Made by a program: the position numbers and the translations under genes
Notes under the pieces: model-generated
Told to the model about the DNA's origin: nothing
What the model saw: the letters and a program-made list of their open reading frames with translations, nothing else
The model's database searches: none
Shown here: piece after piece, positions 1 through 10,321 of the stretch
Numbering within the stretch: position 1 is the stretch's first letter
How the letters are laid out: each line of letters starts with the position of its first letter
Source: PBB1 sp046154125
GTDB lineage: Bacteria > Pseudomonadota > Gammaproteobacteria > Burkholderiales > Burkholderiaceae_C
Length of the DNA: 57,866 nucleotides
Direction of reading: 5' to 3'
Assembly: GCA_046154125.1 (NCBI GenBank)
Contig: JBJXEJ010000182.1
Span: forward strand, 1 to 57,866

Positions 1-2
1 TG

Positions 3-557
3 ACGCAGCTGTTCGCGAGCGGCGAATCGACCGTGGTCTACGCGACCACCGAGCCGACCGAGGCGCTGCTTCTCGGCGGGCACACCGCGGTGCTCGACGC
101 CGGCGAGTTGCTGCAGTACGGTCCCACCGCCGAGGTGTTCCATCGGCCGAAGTCGATCCGCGTCGCGCGCGCTTTCAGCGATCCGCCGATGAACCTGGTG
201 GCCGGCACCGTGGCTGCCGACGTCGTGGTGCTGCCGAGCGGCGTGCGCCTGGCGCTGGCGTTGCCGGGGGTCGCCCAGGGCTCGACGGTCACCGTCGGGC
301 TGCGCGCGAGCGCGTTGCGCGTGGCGCAGCGGCCGGGCGACCTGGGCCTACCCGGGAGGGTCGAGCTGGCCGAGATTTCGGGGTCCGACACCTACGTGCA
401 TGTCGAGACGGCGATCGGTGAACTGGTGGCCCAGTTGACCGGCGTGCACGTGTTCGCGCTGGGCGATGCAGTCACGCTTTACCTGAGCCCCGCGCAGGCT
501 CATCTGTTCGATGGCCACGGCGACTTGCTGCTGGCTCCCACGATCGAGAAACATTGA
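3..557 (+). CDS. glpS: Glycerol ABC transporter ATPase GlpS, C-terminal part (5' end outside window)
   Basis: The gene is open from the first bases of the window, and the ATG lies upstream, so only the last ~184 residues are visible. They begin just after the Walker B/D-loop region and contain the switch-region sequence VVYATTEPTEALLLGG, in which the usual H-loop histidine appears to be replaced (TTEP instead of THD). An MDR/TOBE-like regulatory domain follows. It lies 1 base upstream of a second ATPase gene and five further genes in the order glpS-T-P-Q-U-V, which matches the glycerol importer first described in Rhizobium leguminosarum. The two ATPases would form a heterodimer energising the GlpPQ permease. 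The assignment rests mainly on gene order and on the paralogous partner. Confidence 0.85.
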   Translation, partial: TQLFASGESTVVYATTEPTEALLLGGHTAVLDAGELLQYGPTAEVFHRPKSIRVARAFSDPPMNLVAGTVAADVVVLPSGVRLALALPGVAQGSTVTVGLRASALRVAQRPGDLGLPGRVELAEISGSDTYVHVETAIGELVAQLTGVHVFALGDAVTLYLSPAQAHLFDGHGDLLLAPTIEKH

Positions 558-558
558 C

Positions 559-1676
559 ATGGCACGCATCGACCTCGACCTGGCCCACGCCTACAAGCCG
601 AATCCGCAGCGCGACGAGGACTACGCGCTGCTGCCGCTGAAGATGACCTTCGAGGACGGCGGCGCGTATGCGCTGCTCGGCCCGTCGGGTTGCGGCAAGA
701 CGACCCTGCTCAACATCATCTCCGGGCTCGTCACGCCATCGCACGGCAGCGTCTCGTTCGACGGCGTCGACTCGACGAGAAGGACGCCCCAGCAGCGCAA
801 CATCGCACAGGTGTTCCAGTTTCCGGTGATCTACGACACCATGACGGTAGCCGAGAACCTTGCCTTTCCGTTGCGCAACCGCGGCGTGGCGCCCGACAAG
901 ATCAAGCAGCGTGTCGGCCAGATCGCCGAGATGCTCGAGATGAGCGGCCAGCTCGACGTGCGCGCCGCCGGGCTGGCGGCCGATGCGAAGCAGAAGATCT
1001 CGCTGGGACGCGGCCTGGTCCGCGACGACGTGTCGGCGGTGCTGTTCGACGAACCGCTGACCGTGATCGACCCGCACCTGAAATGGCAGCTGCGCCGCAA
1101 GCTCAAGCAGATCCACCACGAGCTGAGGCTGACACTGGTCTACGTCACGCACGACCAGATCGAAGCCCTGACCTTCGCAGATCAGGTGGTGGTGATGACG
1201 CGCGGCCGCGCAGTGCAGATCGGCACCGCGTCCGAACTGTTCGAACGCCCGCGGCACACCTTCGTCGGCAATTTCATCGGTTCGCCGGGCATGAACTTCC
1301 TCGACGCGCGGTGCAGCGAGACCGGCATCGAAGTTGCTGGCGTCACGGTCGCCCCGCCCGACCCGGTGCTGAGAGCCCTGGGCCGCTTCACGCTGGGCGT
1401 GCGACCGGAGTACGTCACGCTCTGTGCCGCGCAGGTCGGCGGCGCCGTGCCGGCGTCGGTCACTCAGTCGCAGGACATCGGCACCTACTGGCTGTTGACC
1501 GCGCGCCTCGGCACCGAGGGCGCAGGCCCGCCGATCCGCGCACGCTTGAGTCCGCAGCAGCGCATCCCGCGCGCCGGCGAATCCGTGTGGCTGCAGGTGC
1601 TCGACAGCCACACCTGCTTCTATGCCGACGACGTGCTGGTGCCGGACGTGCAGATCGCGGCGCAGGGAGTGAACGC

Positions 1677-1680
<4 letters not shown>
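559..1680 (+). CDS. glpT: Glycerol ABC transporter ATPase GlpT
   Basis: A 373-residue cytoplasmic ATPase of the MalK/UgpC type. Walker A is GPSGCGKT at residues 41-48 and Walker B is VLFDEP. The H-loop YVTHDQIEAL is intact, and a C-terminal TOBE-type domain follows. The LSGGQ signature is not recognisable; the region reads ADAKQKISLGRGLVR, a variant I associate with the GlpS/GlpT family. The ATG at 559 was chosen because it follows the upstream stop by one base and gives the expected N-terminus; an in-frame ATG at 511 lies inside glpS. The stop overlaps the glpP start (ATGA), so translation is probably coupled. With GlpS lacking a canonical H-loop, GlpT may carry the competent switch residue of the heterodimer (inference). 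Confidence 0.92.
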
Positions 1681-2553
<873 letters not shown>

Positions 2554-2561
<8 letters not shown>

Positions 2562-3366
2562 GCCCCGTTTCAAGAAGCGCACGCTGTTCCTGGCGCTGTA
2601 TCTCGTGTTTGCCATCCTGCCGGTGTACTGGATGGTCAACATGTCGTTCAAGACGAACGAGGAGATCCTGTCAACCTTCAGCCTGTTCCCGCAGCACTTC
2701 ACGATCGATCACTACCGCACGATCTTCACCGATGTCAGCTGGTATTCGGGCTACATCAACTCGCTGATCTACGTTGCCATCAACACGGTGATCTCGCTGC
2801 TGGTCGCGCTGCCGGCGGCCTATGCGTTCTCGCGCTACAGCTTCCTCGGCGACAAGCATGTGTTCTTCTGGCTGCTGACGAACCGCATGACGCCGCCGGC
2901 CGTCTTCCTGCTGCCTTTCTTTCAGCTGTACACGACGCTCGGACTGATGGACACGCACATCGCGGTGGCGCTCGCGCACCTGCTGTTCAACGTGCCGCTG
3001 GCGGTGTGGATCCTGGAAGGCTTCATGAGCGGTGTGCCGCGCGAGATCGACGAGACCGCCTACATCGACGGCTACTCCTTCCCGAGATTCTTCCTGACCA
3101 TCTACATCCCGCTGATCAAGGCCGGCGTCGGCGTGGCGGCGTTCTTCTGTTTCATGTTCAGCTGGGTCGAGCTGCTGATGGCGCGCACGCTGACCAGCGT
3201 CAATGCCAAGCCGATCGTCGCGGTGATGACGCGCACGGTCAGCGCTTCGGGAATGGACTGGGGCGTGCTGGCGGCTGCAGGCGTGCTGACCATCGTCCCC
3301 GGAGCCATCGTCATCTGGTTCGTGCGCCATTACATCGCCAAGGGATTCGCGATGGGACGGGTCTGA
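2554..3366 (+). CDS. glpQ: Glycerol ABC transporter permease GlpQ
   Basis: A 270-residue inner-membrane permease of the MalG/UgpE type with about six transmembrane segments. Its EAA motif (IDETAYIDGYSFPRFF...IPLIKAG) lies around residues 165-190, and it would form the translocation pore with GlpP. The ATG at 2554 is preferred over an in-frame ATG at 2521 because the latter sits deep inside glpP. The resulting N-terminus (MDEPRFKKR, basic, then a hydrophobic segment) fits a cytoplasmic start. The gene is followed after 60 bases by glpU with its own ribosome-binding site. Confidence 0.93.
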
Positions 3367-3426
3367 GCGTCCGAGTGGAGAGCCACCGCGCCGCGCGAAG
3401 CAGCCCGACAACGAAAGGAAAAACCC

Positions 3427-3735
3427 ATGTTCGATTGGATGGCCTGGACGCTCCCGGTCGCTGTTTTCTTCATCTGCATCGTGCTGATGCTCGCCACCAT
3501 GACCGTGTGGGAGCTGCGCTCGCCGACGCTGTCGCGCAAGGGCTTCCTGCCGATCGAGACGACCCGCGGCGATCGCCTGTTCATCGGCCTGCTCAGCGCC
3601 GCCTACGTGAACCTGGCTTTCGTGGCGGTGAGCGAAAAGATGATCGTCTGGTTCAGCCTGGAGGCCGAGCCGTCGATCTGGTTCAGCTTCATCGCCTCGA
3701 TGCTGCTGCTTGTTCTGATCATGCGAAAAGGCTGA
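3427..3735 (+). CDS. glpU: Small membrane protein GlpU (DUF2160 family)
   Basis: A 102-residue protein with three hydrophobic segments (roughly residues 10-27, 53-70 and 80-98). It matches the DUF2160 family, which occurs almost only between the GlpQ permease and the GlpV binding protein of glycerol ABC operons. Its function is unknown; a role in assembly or stability of the transporter is inferred from linkage. A purine-rich sequence (GAAAGGAAAAACCC) precedes the ATG at 3427. A 115-base gap separates it from glpV. Confidence 0.88.
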   Translation: MFDWMAWTLPVAVFFICIVLMLATMTVWELRSPTLSRKGFLPIETTRGDRLFIGLLSAAYVNLAFVAVSEKMIVWFSLEAEPSIWFSFIASMLLLVLIMRKG

Positions 3736-3850
3736 GGCCGCAGCCTCGACCTCCGGGCTCCGCAAGGGGTCGTTTTCTTGACATGGCACCCGGGTTTCTT
3801 CCCTGCCGGCGTGTCGCGAGTGACCGTGGGAAGCGTCTGAGGAGACAAAC

Positions 3851-5584
3851 ATGAAACTGACCATGAAAGCCGTCGCGTTCGCCGCCATGGCATTGACACT
3901 GGGCCATGGCGCCTGGGCCGGAGAGCCTGAAGCCAAGAAATGGGTGGACAGCGAATTCCAGCCGTCCACGCTGAACAAGGATCAGCAACTGGCCGAGATG
4001 AAGTGGTTCATCGACGCCGCGAAGAAGCTGCAGGCCAAGGGCGTCAAGGAGATCTCGGTCGTGTCCGAGACCATCACCACCCACGAGTACGAATCGAAGA
4101 CGCTGGCCAAGGCCTTCGAGGAGATCACCGGCATCAAGGTCAAGCACGACATCATCCAGGAGGGCGATGTCGTCGAGAAGCTGCAGACCTCGATGCAGTC
4201 GGGCAAGTCGATCTACGACGGCTGGATCTCGGACTCCGACCTGATCGGCACGCATTACCGCTACGGCAAGATCATGAATCTGACCGATTACATGGCGGGC
4301 AAGGGCAAGGAGTACACCAACCCCGGCCTGGATCTGAAGGACTTCATCGGCACCAGCTTCACCACCGCGCCCGACGGCAAGCTCTACCAGCTGCCCGACC
4401 AGCAGTTCGCCAACCTGTACTGGTTCCGGGCCGACCTGTTCGCACGCGCCGACCTGAAGGAAAAATTCAAGGCGAAGTACGGCTATGAGCTGGGCGTGCC
4501 GCTGAACTGGAGCGCCTACGAGGACATCGCCGCGTTCTTCACCGAGGACGTCAAGACCATCGACGGCAAGCCGATCTATGGCCACATGGACTACGGCAAG
4601 AAGGACCCGTCGCTGGGCTGGCGCTTCACCGACGCCTGGCTGTCGATGGCCGGCACCGCAGACATCGGCATCCCGAACGGCCTGCCGGTCGACGAATGGG
4701 GCATCCGCGTCGCGGCCGACAAGTGCACGCCGGTCGGTGCCTCGGTCTCTCGCGGTGGGGCCACCAACTCGCCAGCCGCCGTCTACGCGCTCACAAAGTA
4801 CGTCGACTGGATGAAGAAGTACGCGCCGAAGGAAGCTTCCGGCATGACCTTCGGCGAGGCGGGTCCGGTGCCGGCGCAAGGCCAGATCGCGCAGCAGATC
4901 TTCTGGTACACGGCCTTCACTGCGGACATGATCAAGCCGGGCCTGCCGGTCGTGAACGCCGACGGCACACCGAAGTGGCGCATGGCGCCGGGCCCGAACG
5001 GCCCGTACTGGAAGCAGGGCATGCAGAACGGTTACCAGGACGTCGGTTCCTGGACCTTCTTCGCCGATCATGACGCCGACAAGACCGCTGCGGCCTGGCT
5101 GTACGCGCAGTTCATCACCTCGAAGACGGTGTCGGCGAAGAAGAGCGTGGTCGGTCTGACCTTCATCCGCGACAGCGACATCCGGCACGACTACTTCACC
5201 AAGAACGCGGCCAAGTACGGCGGTCTGATCGAGTTCTATCGCAGCCCGGCGCGGGTGGCCTGGACGCCGACCGGCACCAACGTCCCCGACTATCCGAAGC
5301 TCGCGCAGCTGTGGTGGAAGAACGTCGCCGTCGCCGTCACCGGCGAGAAGACGCCGCAGGCCGCGATGGACAACCTGGCCGAAGAGATGGATCAGGTGAT
5401 GGCCCGCCTCGAGCGCGCCGGCATGGCCCATTGCCCGCCGAAGCTGAACCCGAAGGGCGACCCGGCCAAGTACCTGAGCGACAAGGGCGCACCTTGGGCC
5501 AAGCTGGCCAACGAGAAGCCGAAGGGCCAGACCATTGCCTACGACACGCTGCTGAGTGCGTGGAAGGCCGGCAAGGTTCGTTGA
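3851..5584 (+). CDS. glpV: Glycerol ABC transporter substrate-binding protein GlpV
   Basis: A 577-residue periplasmic protein with a clear Sec signal peptide; cleavage is predicted after AWA at about residue 23. The length is well above the usual ~420 residues of sugar-binding proteins but typical of the large GlpV/extracellular solute-binding family 1 members linked to DUF2160. It would deliver glycerol to GlpPQ. The ribosome-binding site GAGGAGA precedes the ATG at 3851. It is the last gene of the operon and converges on rdgC, with 36 bases between the stops. Confidence 0.92.
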   Translation: MKLTMKAVAFAAMALTLGHGAWAGEPEAKKWVDSEFQPSTLNKDQQLAEMKWFIDAAKKLQAKGVKEISVVSETITTHEYESKTLAKAFEEITGIKVKHDIIQEGDVVEKLQTSMQSGKSIYDGWISDSDLIGTHYRYGKIMNLTDYMAGKGKEYTNPGLDLKDFIGTSFTTAPDGKLYQLPDQQFANLYWFRADLFARADLKEKFKAKYGYELGVPLNWSAYEDIAAFFTEDVKTIDGKPIYGHMDYGKKDPSLGWRFTDAWLSMAGTADIGIPNGLPVDEWGIRVAADKCTPVGASVSRGGATNSPAAVYALTKYVDWMKKYAPKEASGMTFGEAGPVPAQGQIAQQIFWYTAFTADMIKPGLPVVNADGTPKWRMAPGPNGPYWKQGMQNGYQDVGSWTFFADHDADKTAAAWLYAQFITSKTVSAKKSVVGLTFIRDSDIRHDYFTKNAAKYGGLIEFYRSPARVAWTPTGTNVPDYPKLAQLWWKNVAVAVTGEKTPQAAMDNLAEEMDQVMARLERAGMAHCPPKLNPKGDPAKYLSDKGAPWAKLANEKPKGQTIAYDTLLSAWKAGKVR

Positions 5585-5620
5585 GCCTGTGCCGCGCGGC
5601 GCCGGTGCGTCGCGCCTGCG

Positions 5621-6577
5621 CTAGGCCGCAGTGAAGGCCCGGGCGCCGTCCCCCGTCAAAGCGACGGCGGGCGGCGCCACGAGCAGCAGCTCGCCGCCCA
5701 GCGCATCGATCAGCTCGGGTATCAGCTGCACCAGCTCGCCGGTGGCGATGGCAGCGTCCGCATCGAAGGCGTCGTCCTTGCTGTCGCGGCTGGGGCGACC
5801 CTCGAACACCACGTCGAGGAAGTCGATCTTCTTGATCTGCCCGGTCTCGGTCAGCACGAACGAGACGCGGCCCTGCCACGTCAGTGCGAGCCGGGTCGGT
5901 CGCTTGCCGGTGGCGATGTGCTGCCGCACCTCGTCGATGTCGAGTGGATGGCGCGCGTAGCGCACCACCGATTTCATCTCGTCTTCCGACTTCAGTTCGC
6001 ACTCGCGGTCGACTGAAAAGGAGGCCGGTGGCTCGCCGGTCAGCAACCAGTCCGACATCGCGACCGAGGCCGATTCGGTGGTCTGCAGCTGCGTCAGCGT
6101 CAGGCCATCGAGCGACTTGATCAGCTGCGTCACCACCTCGCCGGCCCGCGCCGGGCTGCTGGCGTCTATCATCAGCAGCCGCTGCTTCGCGTCGATCCAC
6201 ACCTTCAGCGTCGAGCGCTTCGTGAAGGCCATCGGCAGCAGCTCGAGCACGGCCTGCTCCTTCAGCTCCTTCGTCTGCTTCTTGCCCGGCTTGCGGCCGG
6301 TGCTGTGCTCGACCTGCTGCGCCATCTCGTCGGTGCGGCGCTTCACCACCGCGGACGGCAGCGCCTTGCGCTCGACCATCAGCGTGAGCAGCCATTGCCC
6401 GCCGATCGATTCGACCAGCGGACCGTGCTCGGTGCCGCGCGGCGAGACCCAGCCGGCGGACTGCGGCTGTGTGGCACCGCATTCCGCGAAACGTGCGGCT
6501 GCAAGGCCGTCCTCGATCTGCTCCAGCGTGGCCGACCACTCGGGTCCCACGCGATACACCGTCAGGTTCTTGAACAA
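5621..6577 (-). CDS. rdgC: Recombination-associated protein RdgC
   Basis: A 318-residue protein beginning MFKNLTVYRVG, the conserved RdgC N-terminus; its length agrees with the ~300-residue family. RdgC is a nucleoid-associated protein that forms a ring dimer around double-stranded DNA and restrains RecA-mediated strand exchange. Conserved stretches such as LLTLMVERKALPSAVV and the C-terminal FLDVVFEGRPSRDSKDDAFDADAAIATGEL support the call. It is transcribed alone and convergent with the glycerol operon. Confidence 0.95.
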   Translation of the reverse strand: MFKNLTVYRVGPEWSATLEQIEDGLAAARFAECGATQPQSAGWVSPRGTEHGPLVESIGGQWLLTLMVERKALPSAVVKRRTDEMAQQVEHSTGRKPGKKQTKELKEQAVLELLPMAFTKRSTLKVWIDAKQRLLMIDASSPARAGEVVTQLIKSLDGLTLTQLQTTESASVAMSDWLLTGEPPASFSVDRECELKSEDEMKSVVRYARHPLDIDEVRQHIATGKRPTRLALTWQGRVSFVLTETGQIKKIDFLDVVFEGRPSRDSKDDAFDADAAIATGELVQLIPELIDALGGELLLVAPPAVALTGDGARAFTAA

Positions 6578-6734
6578 GCGAAGGGTCTTTCCATGGAAAA
6601 GCAGTGGGTTGATCGGCGCTCGCGATCCGCCGGGGAGGCGGGATTGTCCACGGCGAGCCGACGCCCGCTTCGTCGAGGGCCGTGCGTATCATCCGGCGGC
6701 CCTTCGGCACTCGGTCGCACTTCAACAGGATTCC

Positions 6735-7313
6735 ATGGAAGCTCTCTTCGTCTCGACCGGTGTCGTCGCACTCGCTGAAATCGGCGACAAGACCCAGCTG
6801 CTCGCCTTTATCCTTGCCGCCCGCTTCAAGAAGCCGGTCCCGATCATCCTGGGCATCCTCTGCGCGACGCTCGTCAACCACGGTCTTGCCGGCGCGCTGG
6901 GCGCGTGGATCACCGCGACGATCAGCCCGCAGACGCTGCGCTGGGTGCTGGGCGCGTCGTTCATCGGCATGGCGATCTGGACGCTGATCCCCGACAAGAT
7001 CGAGGAAGAGGAAACGCAGATCGCCAGCAAGCTCGGCGTGTTCGGCGCCACGCTGATCACGTTCTTCCTCGCAGAGATGGGCGACAAGACGCAGATTGCC
7101 ACGGTCGCGATGGCGGCGCACTACGGCACGCCGCTGCTGGTCGTGATCGGCACGACGCTGGGCATGCTGCTGGCCGACGTGCCGGCGGTGTTCATCGGCG
7201 ACAAGCTGGCCAGCAAGATCCCGATGAAGCTGGTGCATTCGATCGCCGCCGCCATCTTCGCGGCGCTGGGGGTGGCGACATTGCTCGGCGCCGGTTCGAA
7301 GCTCGGTTTCTGA
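6735..7313 (+). CDS. GDT1/TMEM165 (UPF0016) family cation transporter, probable Mn2+ exporter
   Basis: A 192-residue inner-membrane protein with six hydrophobic segments in two inverted halves. Each half carries the family signature E-x-G-D-K-[TS]: EIGDKT at residues 15-20 and EMGDKT at 114-119. Characterised relatives are the Mn2+ exporter MneA of Vibrio and the Ca2+/Mn2+ transporter Gdt1 of yeast, so Mn2+ or Ca2+ efflux is the likely role. The ATG at 6735 puts the signature at its usual distance from the N-terminus. I looked for a yybP-ykoY Mn2+ riboswitch in the 157 bases upstream and could not support one. Confidence 0.88.
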   Translation: MEALFVSTGVVALAEIGDKTQLLAFILAARFKKPVPIILGILCATLVNHGLAGALGAWITATISPQTLRWVLGASFIGMAIWTLIPDKIEEEETQIASKLGVFGATLITFFLAEMGDKTQIATVAMAAHYGTPLLVVIGTTLGMLLADVPAVFIGDKLASKIPMKLVHSIAAAIFAALGVATLLGAGSKLGF

Positions 7314-7336
7314 CCAGCGCGTCGCCGGGTCGGGGG

Positions 7337-7356
7337 GGGCGGGCGAATACCCGCCC
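7337..7356 (+). terminator. GC-rich hairpin, possible weak terminator
   Basis: The arms GGGCGGG (7337-7343) and CCCGCCC (7350-7356) are perfectly complementary around a six-base loop, 23 bases after the stop of the cation transporter gene. The following bases (TGAAATTT) are only weakly T-rich, so intrinsic termination is uncertain. Confidence 0.4.
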
Positions 7357-7458
7357 TGAAATTTCGCGTCCGATGTTCTAGAGTCGCGGCTGCTTCCCGG
7401 CCGTCAGGGCGATGCTGGGCAGGCCGAACCGCCCCGCCCCTAGACACAGGAGACAGCG

Positions 7459-8643
7459 ATGAACGACCAACTCAAGAAGGCTGCTGACACCGTCCTCGCC
7501 ACCACCGTCGGCGCGGCCGGCGGTGCGCCGGGCGTGGTCGCGATGGTGACCGACCGAAACGCCAACGTGTACGAGGGGGCCGCCGGCTTGCGCTCGCTCG
7601 GCGGCGACGCAGCGATGACCACCGACTCGGTGATGGCGATCTTCTCGACCAGCAAGGCGATCACCGGCACGACGCTGATGCAGCTGGTGGAAGAAGGCAA
7701 GGTAAGTCTCGACGATCCGGTCAGAAAGTACGTGCCCGAGATCGCCGAGATCCAGGTGCTCGAAGGCTTCGATGCTGCCGGCCAGCCGAAGCTGCGCGCG
7801 CCGAAGCGCGACATCACGATCAACCACCTGATGCTGCACACCGCCGGCTTCAGCTACGAATTCTTCAGCGCCGACGACCTGAAGCTGCGCGGCGCCAAGG
7901 GCATTCCCTCGGTGGTGTCGAGCACCTTCGCCTCGGTGAAGACCTGCCTGCTGTGGGACCCGGGTGAGAAGTGGGGCTACGGCGTCAACATCGACTGGGT
8001 CGGCAAGGTCGTCGAAGCGGTGCGCGGCAAGCGCCTGGGCGAGGTCATGCAGGAGCGCGTCTTCGCGCCGCTCGGCATGACCGACACGAGCTTCGTGATG
8101 ACACCGTCGATGCAGGCGCGCCGCGCTGTCATCCACGACCGCGCGATGGACGGCAAGCTGACCCCGCTGCCCGACCTGGCGCTGCCGCAGCCGCCCGAAA
8201 TGGACATGGGCGGCCACGGGCTCTACTCGACCGTCGGCGATTACATGAAGTTCATCCGCATGATCCTCAACGACGGGGCCGGGCCGAACGGCCGCGTGCT
8301 GAAGACGGAAACCGTCGACCAGATGTCGCGCAATGGCCTCGGCGCGCTGAAGTCGGGCGGCTGGACCACGTCGATCCCGTCGCTGTCGAACACCGGCGAG
8401 TTCTTCCCCGGACTGCCGAAGTCATGGGGCTACACCTTCATGATCAACGACGAGGCGACACCGTCGGGCCGCCCGGCCGGATCGCTGATGTGGGCGGGCC
8501 TGGCCAACCTGTTCTACTGGATCGACCGCCAGAACGGCATCGGTGGCTTCTGGGGCTCGCAGATCCTGCCGTTCCAGGACGTGTCGTCGTATCCGGGCTT
8601 CGTCGATTTCGAGACGACCGTCTACCGCCATCTGGCGCGTTGA
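7459..8643 (+). CDS. Serine hydrolase, class C beta-lactamase / family VIII esterase fold
   Basis: A 394-residue protein with the serine beta-lactamase-like fold. The nucleophile motif S-x-x-K is STSK at residues 63-66. The catalytic tyrosine is probably Y174 in KWGYGVNIDWVG. The third motif is a W-x-G variant (MWAGLANLFYWID) near residue 345, which favours a family VIII carboxylesterase over a true AmpC. There is no obvious signal peptide, so it is probably cytoplasmic, which also argues against a beta-lactamase. A good ribosome-binding site (CAGGAGACAGCG) precedes the ATG. The substrate is unknown. Confidence 0.85.
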   Translation: MNDQLKKAADTVLATTVGAAGGAPGVVAMVTDRNANVYEGAAGLRSLGGDAAMTTDSVMAIFSTSKAITGTTLMQLVEEGKVSLDDPVRKYVPEIAEIQVLEGFDAAGQPKLRAPKRDITINHLMLHTAGFSYEFFSADDLKLRGAKGIPSVVSSTFASVKTCLLWDPGEKWGYGVNIDWVGKVVEAVRGKRLGEVMQERVFAPLGMTDTSFVMTPSMQARRAVIHDRAMDGKLTPLPDLALPQPPEMDMGGHGLYSTVGDYMKFIRMILNDGAGPNGRVLKTETVDQMSRNGLGALKSGGWTTSIPSLSNTGEFFPGLPKSWGYTFMINDEATPSGRPAGSLMWAGLANLFYWIDRQNGIGGFWGSQILPFQDVSSYPGFVDFETTVYRHLAR

Positions 8644-8685
8644 TCGCCTGGGGTGGCGCGAGTCGGCGCCACCCGTTGTCCCCCG

Positions 8686-9438
8686 CTAGAACTCGAACTC
8701 CGCCTGCATGCGGAACGTGTTGCGCGGGGCTCCATCGGTGAGCCCGAACAGCAGGGCGGCGTTGTACTTGATGGCCTGATGGTCGCCGACCTTGACGCGA
8801 CCGAAGAGGGCCGGCCCCGCCACATGCGGCTGTTCCGACGACGCTTCCCAGTGATCCCACGGGCCGACGTCGCCGAACCCCTGCAGGCCGTACTCGAATG
8901 ACTGCGTCCAACGGTATTTCAACTGCCACTGGTAGCCGAGCTCCGCCCTGCTCGGCTCGCTGCTGCGGATGTGTTTTTCGAACAGCAGGTTCAGGTTCGC
9001 CTGCAGGCTCGGGGTGAGGTCGGCCTGCAGCAGCGGACCCCAGCGGTATTCATAGCCTTCGCGGCGGTCCTTCGGGCGCTCGATCTCGAACAGGAAACCG
9101 ACATCGACCGGGTACTTGCCCGTCTCGGTGAGCTGGAACTTGTTTTCCCACTCCCACGCGTCGAAGCTGTGGCCTTCGCCAGGCTGCTTGTGCCAGATGG
9201 CATACAGCTCGGTGAACCACCAGCTGTTGACGCCCAGCCCGAGGCCCAGCGAATACTGGCTCTCACGCGTCCCGTCGCGCGACTTGGCGGTCCCCGCCTT
9301 GAAGTCGATCTCGCGTTCACCCTCCTCGACGAGGGGCGTGACGACGTATTCGGACGGACCGGCCATCGCCAGGGACGGGACCGACAAAGAGGACAAGGCA
9401 AGGGCGGCCAGCGCCCCCGCCCGAAAGGCGGTCCGCAT
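8686..9438 (-). CDS. Predicted outer-membrane beta-barrel protein linked to FTR1 iron uptake
   Basis: A 250-residue protein with a signal peptide (cleavage after AMA, about residue 26) and many alternating hydrophobic/aromatic strands. It ends in phenylalanine (...QAEFEF), the usual C-terminal signature for BAM-mediated insertion. I recognise no named family. It is the last gene of a three-gene minus-strand set after a cupredoxin and an FTR1 iron permease, 48 bases downstream of the latter. The position suggests passage of iron or an iron ligand across the outer membrane, but this is inference from context only. Confidence 0.7.
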   Translation of the reverse strand: MRTAFRAGALAALALSSLSVPSLAMAGPSEYVVTPLVEEGEREIDFKAGTAKSRDGTRESQYSLGLGLGVNSWWFTELYAIWHKQPGEGHSFDAWEWENKFQLTETGKYPVDVGFLFEIERPKDRREGYEYRWGPLLQADLTPSLQANLNLLFEKHIRSSEPSRAELGYQWQLKYRWTQSFEYGLQGFGDVGPWDHWEASSEQPHVAGPALFGRVKVGDHQAIKYNAALLFGLTDGAPRNTFRMQAEFEF

Positions 9439-9486
9439 GTTTCAAGCTCCAGAATGAACGAAGGGGTCGAGCGAGACTTGCCGCCG

Positions 9487-10305
9487 TCAGCGGACTGCCG
9501 CGCCCGGCCTGAGCAGGCGCGTGCCGACGCCGATGAAACCCAGCACGGCGAGGTAAGCCGCCAGCTGGGCTGCCGAGGGCTGCGCGTCGTATCCGACCAG
9601 CGCATGCAGCAAGGTTCCAAAGGCCGAATCGGGCGACAGCAGCCGGGTGCTGTCCCACAGCGGACTCGTCCACGACTCGATGAGGCCGGCCTGTGCCAGT
9701 GCCCTGGCCAGTTGGCTGGCCAATGATCCGGCCAGCAGCGCGATCAGTACATTGGTGACGGAGAACACGCGCCGCGCGGGTATGCGGGACAGGCCCGCGT
9801 AGATGCCGAGTCCGACCGCCGCACCGCACAGCAGCCCCAGAGCGCCGGCTGCCAGAACCCTGGCCGGCGGCTCCGCGGCGTTGCCGGTGAGGGACCCACT
9901 CACGAACAGCACCGTCTCCGCGCCTTCCCGCAGCACCGCCAGGGCCACCACGACCAGCAGCGCCCACGGGGTTCGATTGCCCTCCTGCACGGACAGTCCG
10001 AGGTGCTTCGCCTCGCTGACCATTTCTCGGGTGTGCGTGCTGACCCAGATGCAGTGCCACAGCAGCATCGCCAGGGCGAGTGACAGGACCCCGATGTTCA
10101 CGACGTCCTGGCCGAGACCATCGAGCCTGCTGCCGAGCTGTTGTGCAAGCAGCGCCAGGATGACGGCGCCCATTGCACCGGCGCCGACCCCAGCGCTCAG
10201 CCAGCGCGTGCGGCCGGCCAGGCCGCGTGTTGCCGCAGCAACGATGCCGATGAACAGCGCCGCCTCGAGTGACTCGCGGAAGACGATGAGCGCGGTGGTG
10301 AACAT
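9487..10305 (-). CDS. FTR1 family high-affinity iron permease
   Basis: A 272-residue inner-membrane protein with about seven transmembrane segments. It has two R-E-x-x-E iron-binding motifs, RESLE at residues 10-14 and REGAE at 126-130, the hallmark of Ftr1/EfeU. It would move iron into the cytoplasm, with the neighbouring periplasmic cupredoxin as iron-handling partner. The start at 10305 lies 16 bases after the cupredoxin stop, consistent with one transcript. No EfeO M75 domain, EfeB peroxidase or P19 protein is encoded nearby, so this is a minimal FTR1 system. Confidence 0.93.
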   Translation of the reverse strand: MFTTALIVFRESLEAALFIGIVAAATRGLAGRTRWLSAGVGAGAMGAVILALLAQQLGSRLDGLGQDVVNIGVLSLALAMLLWHCIWVSTHTREMVSEAKHLGLSVQEGNRTPWALLVVVALAVLREGAETVLFVSGSLTGNAAEPPARVLAAGALGLLCGAAVGLGIYAGLSRIPARRVFSVTNVLIALLAGSLASQLARALAQAGLIESWTSPLWDSTRLLSPDSAFGTLLHALVGYDAQPSAAQLAAYLAVLGFIGVGTRLLRPGAAVR

Positions 10306-10321
10306 CCCGGTGGCCCTCCGC

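Noticed and set aside
6578..6734. Possible yybP-ykoY manganese riboswitch upstream of the GDT1-type transporter
   Set aside because: Such riboswitches often precede Mn2+ exporters, but I could not find the conserved aptamer strings in these 157 bases; only unspecific GC-rich stems are present.
7459..8643. AmpC-type antibiotic resistance gene
   Set aside because: The fold and the S-x-x-K motif are shared, but there is no signal peptide and the third motif is W-A-G rather than K-T-G, which favours an esterase.
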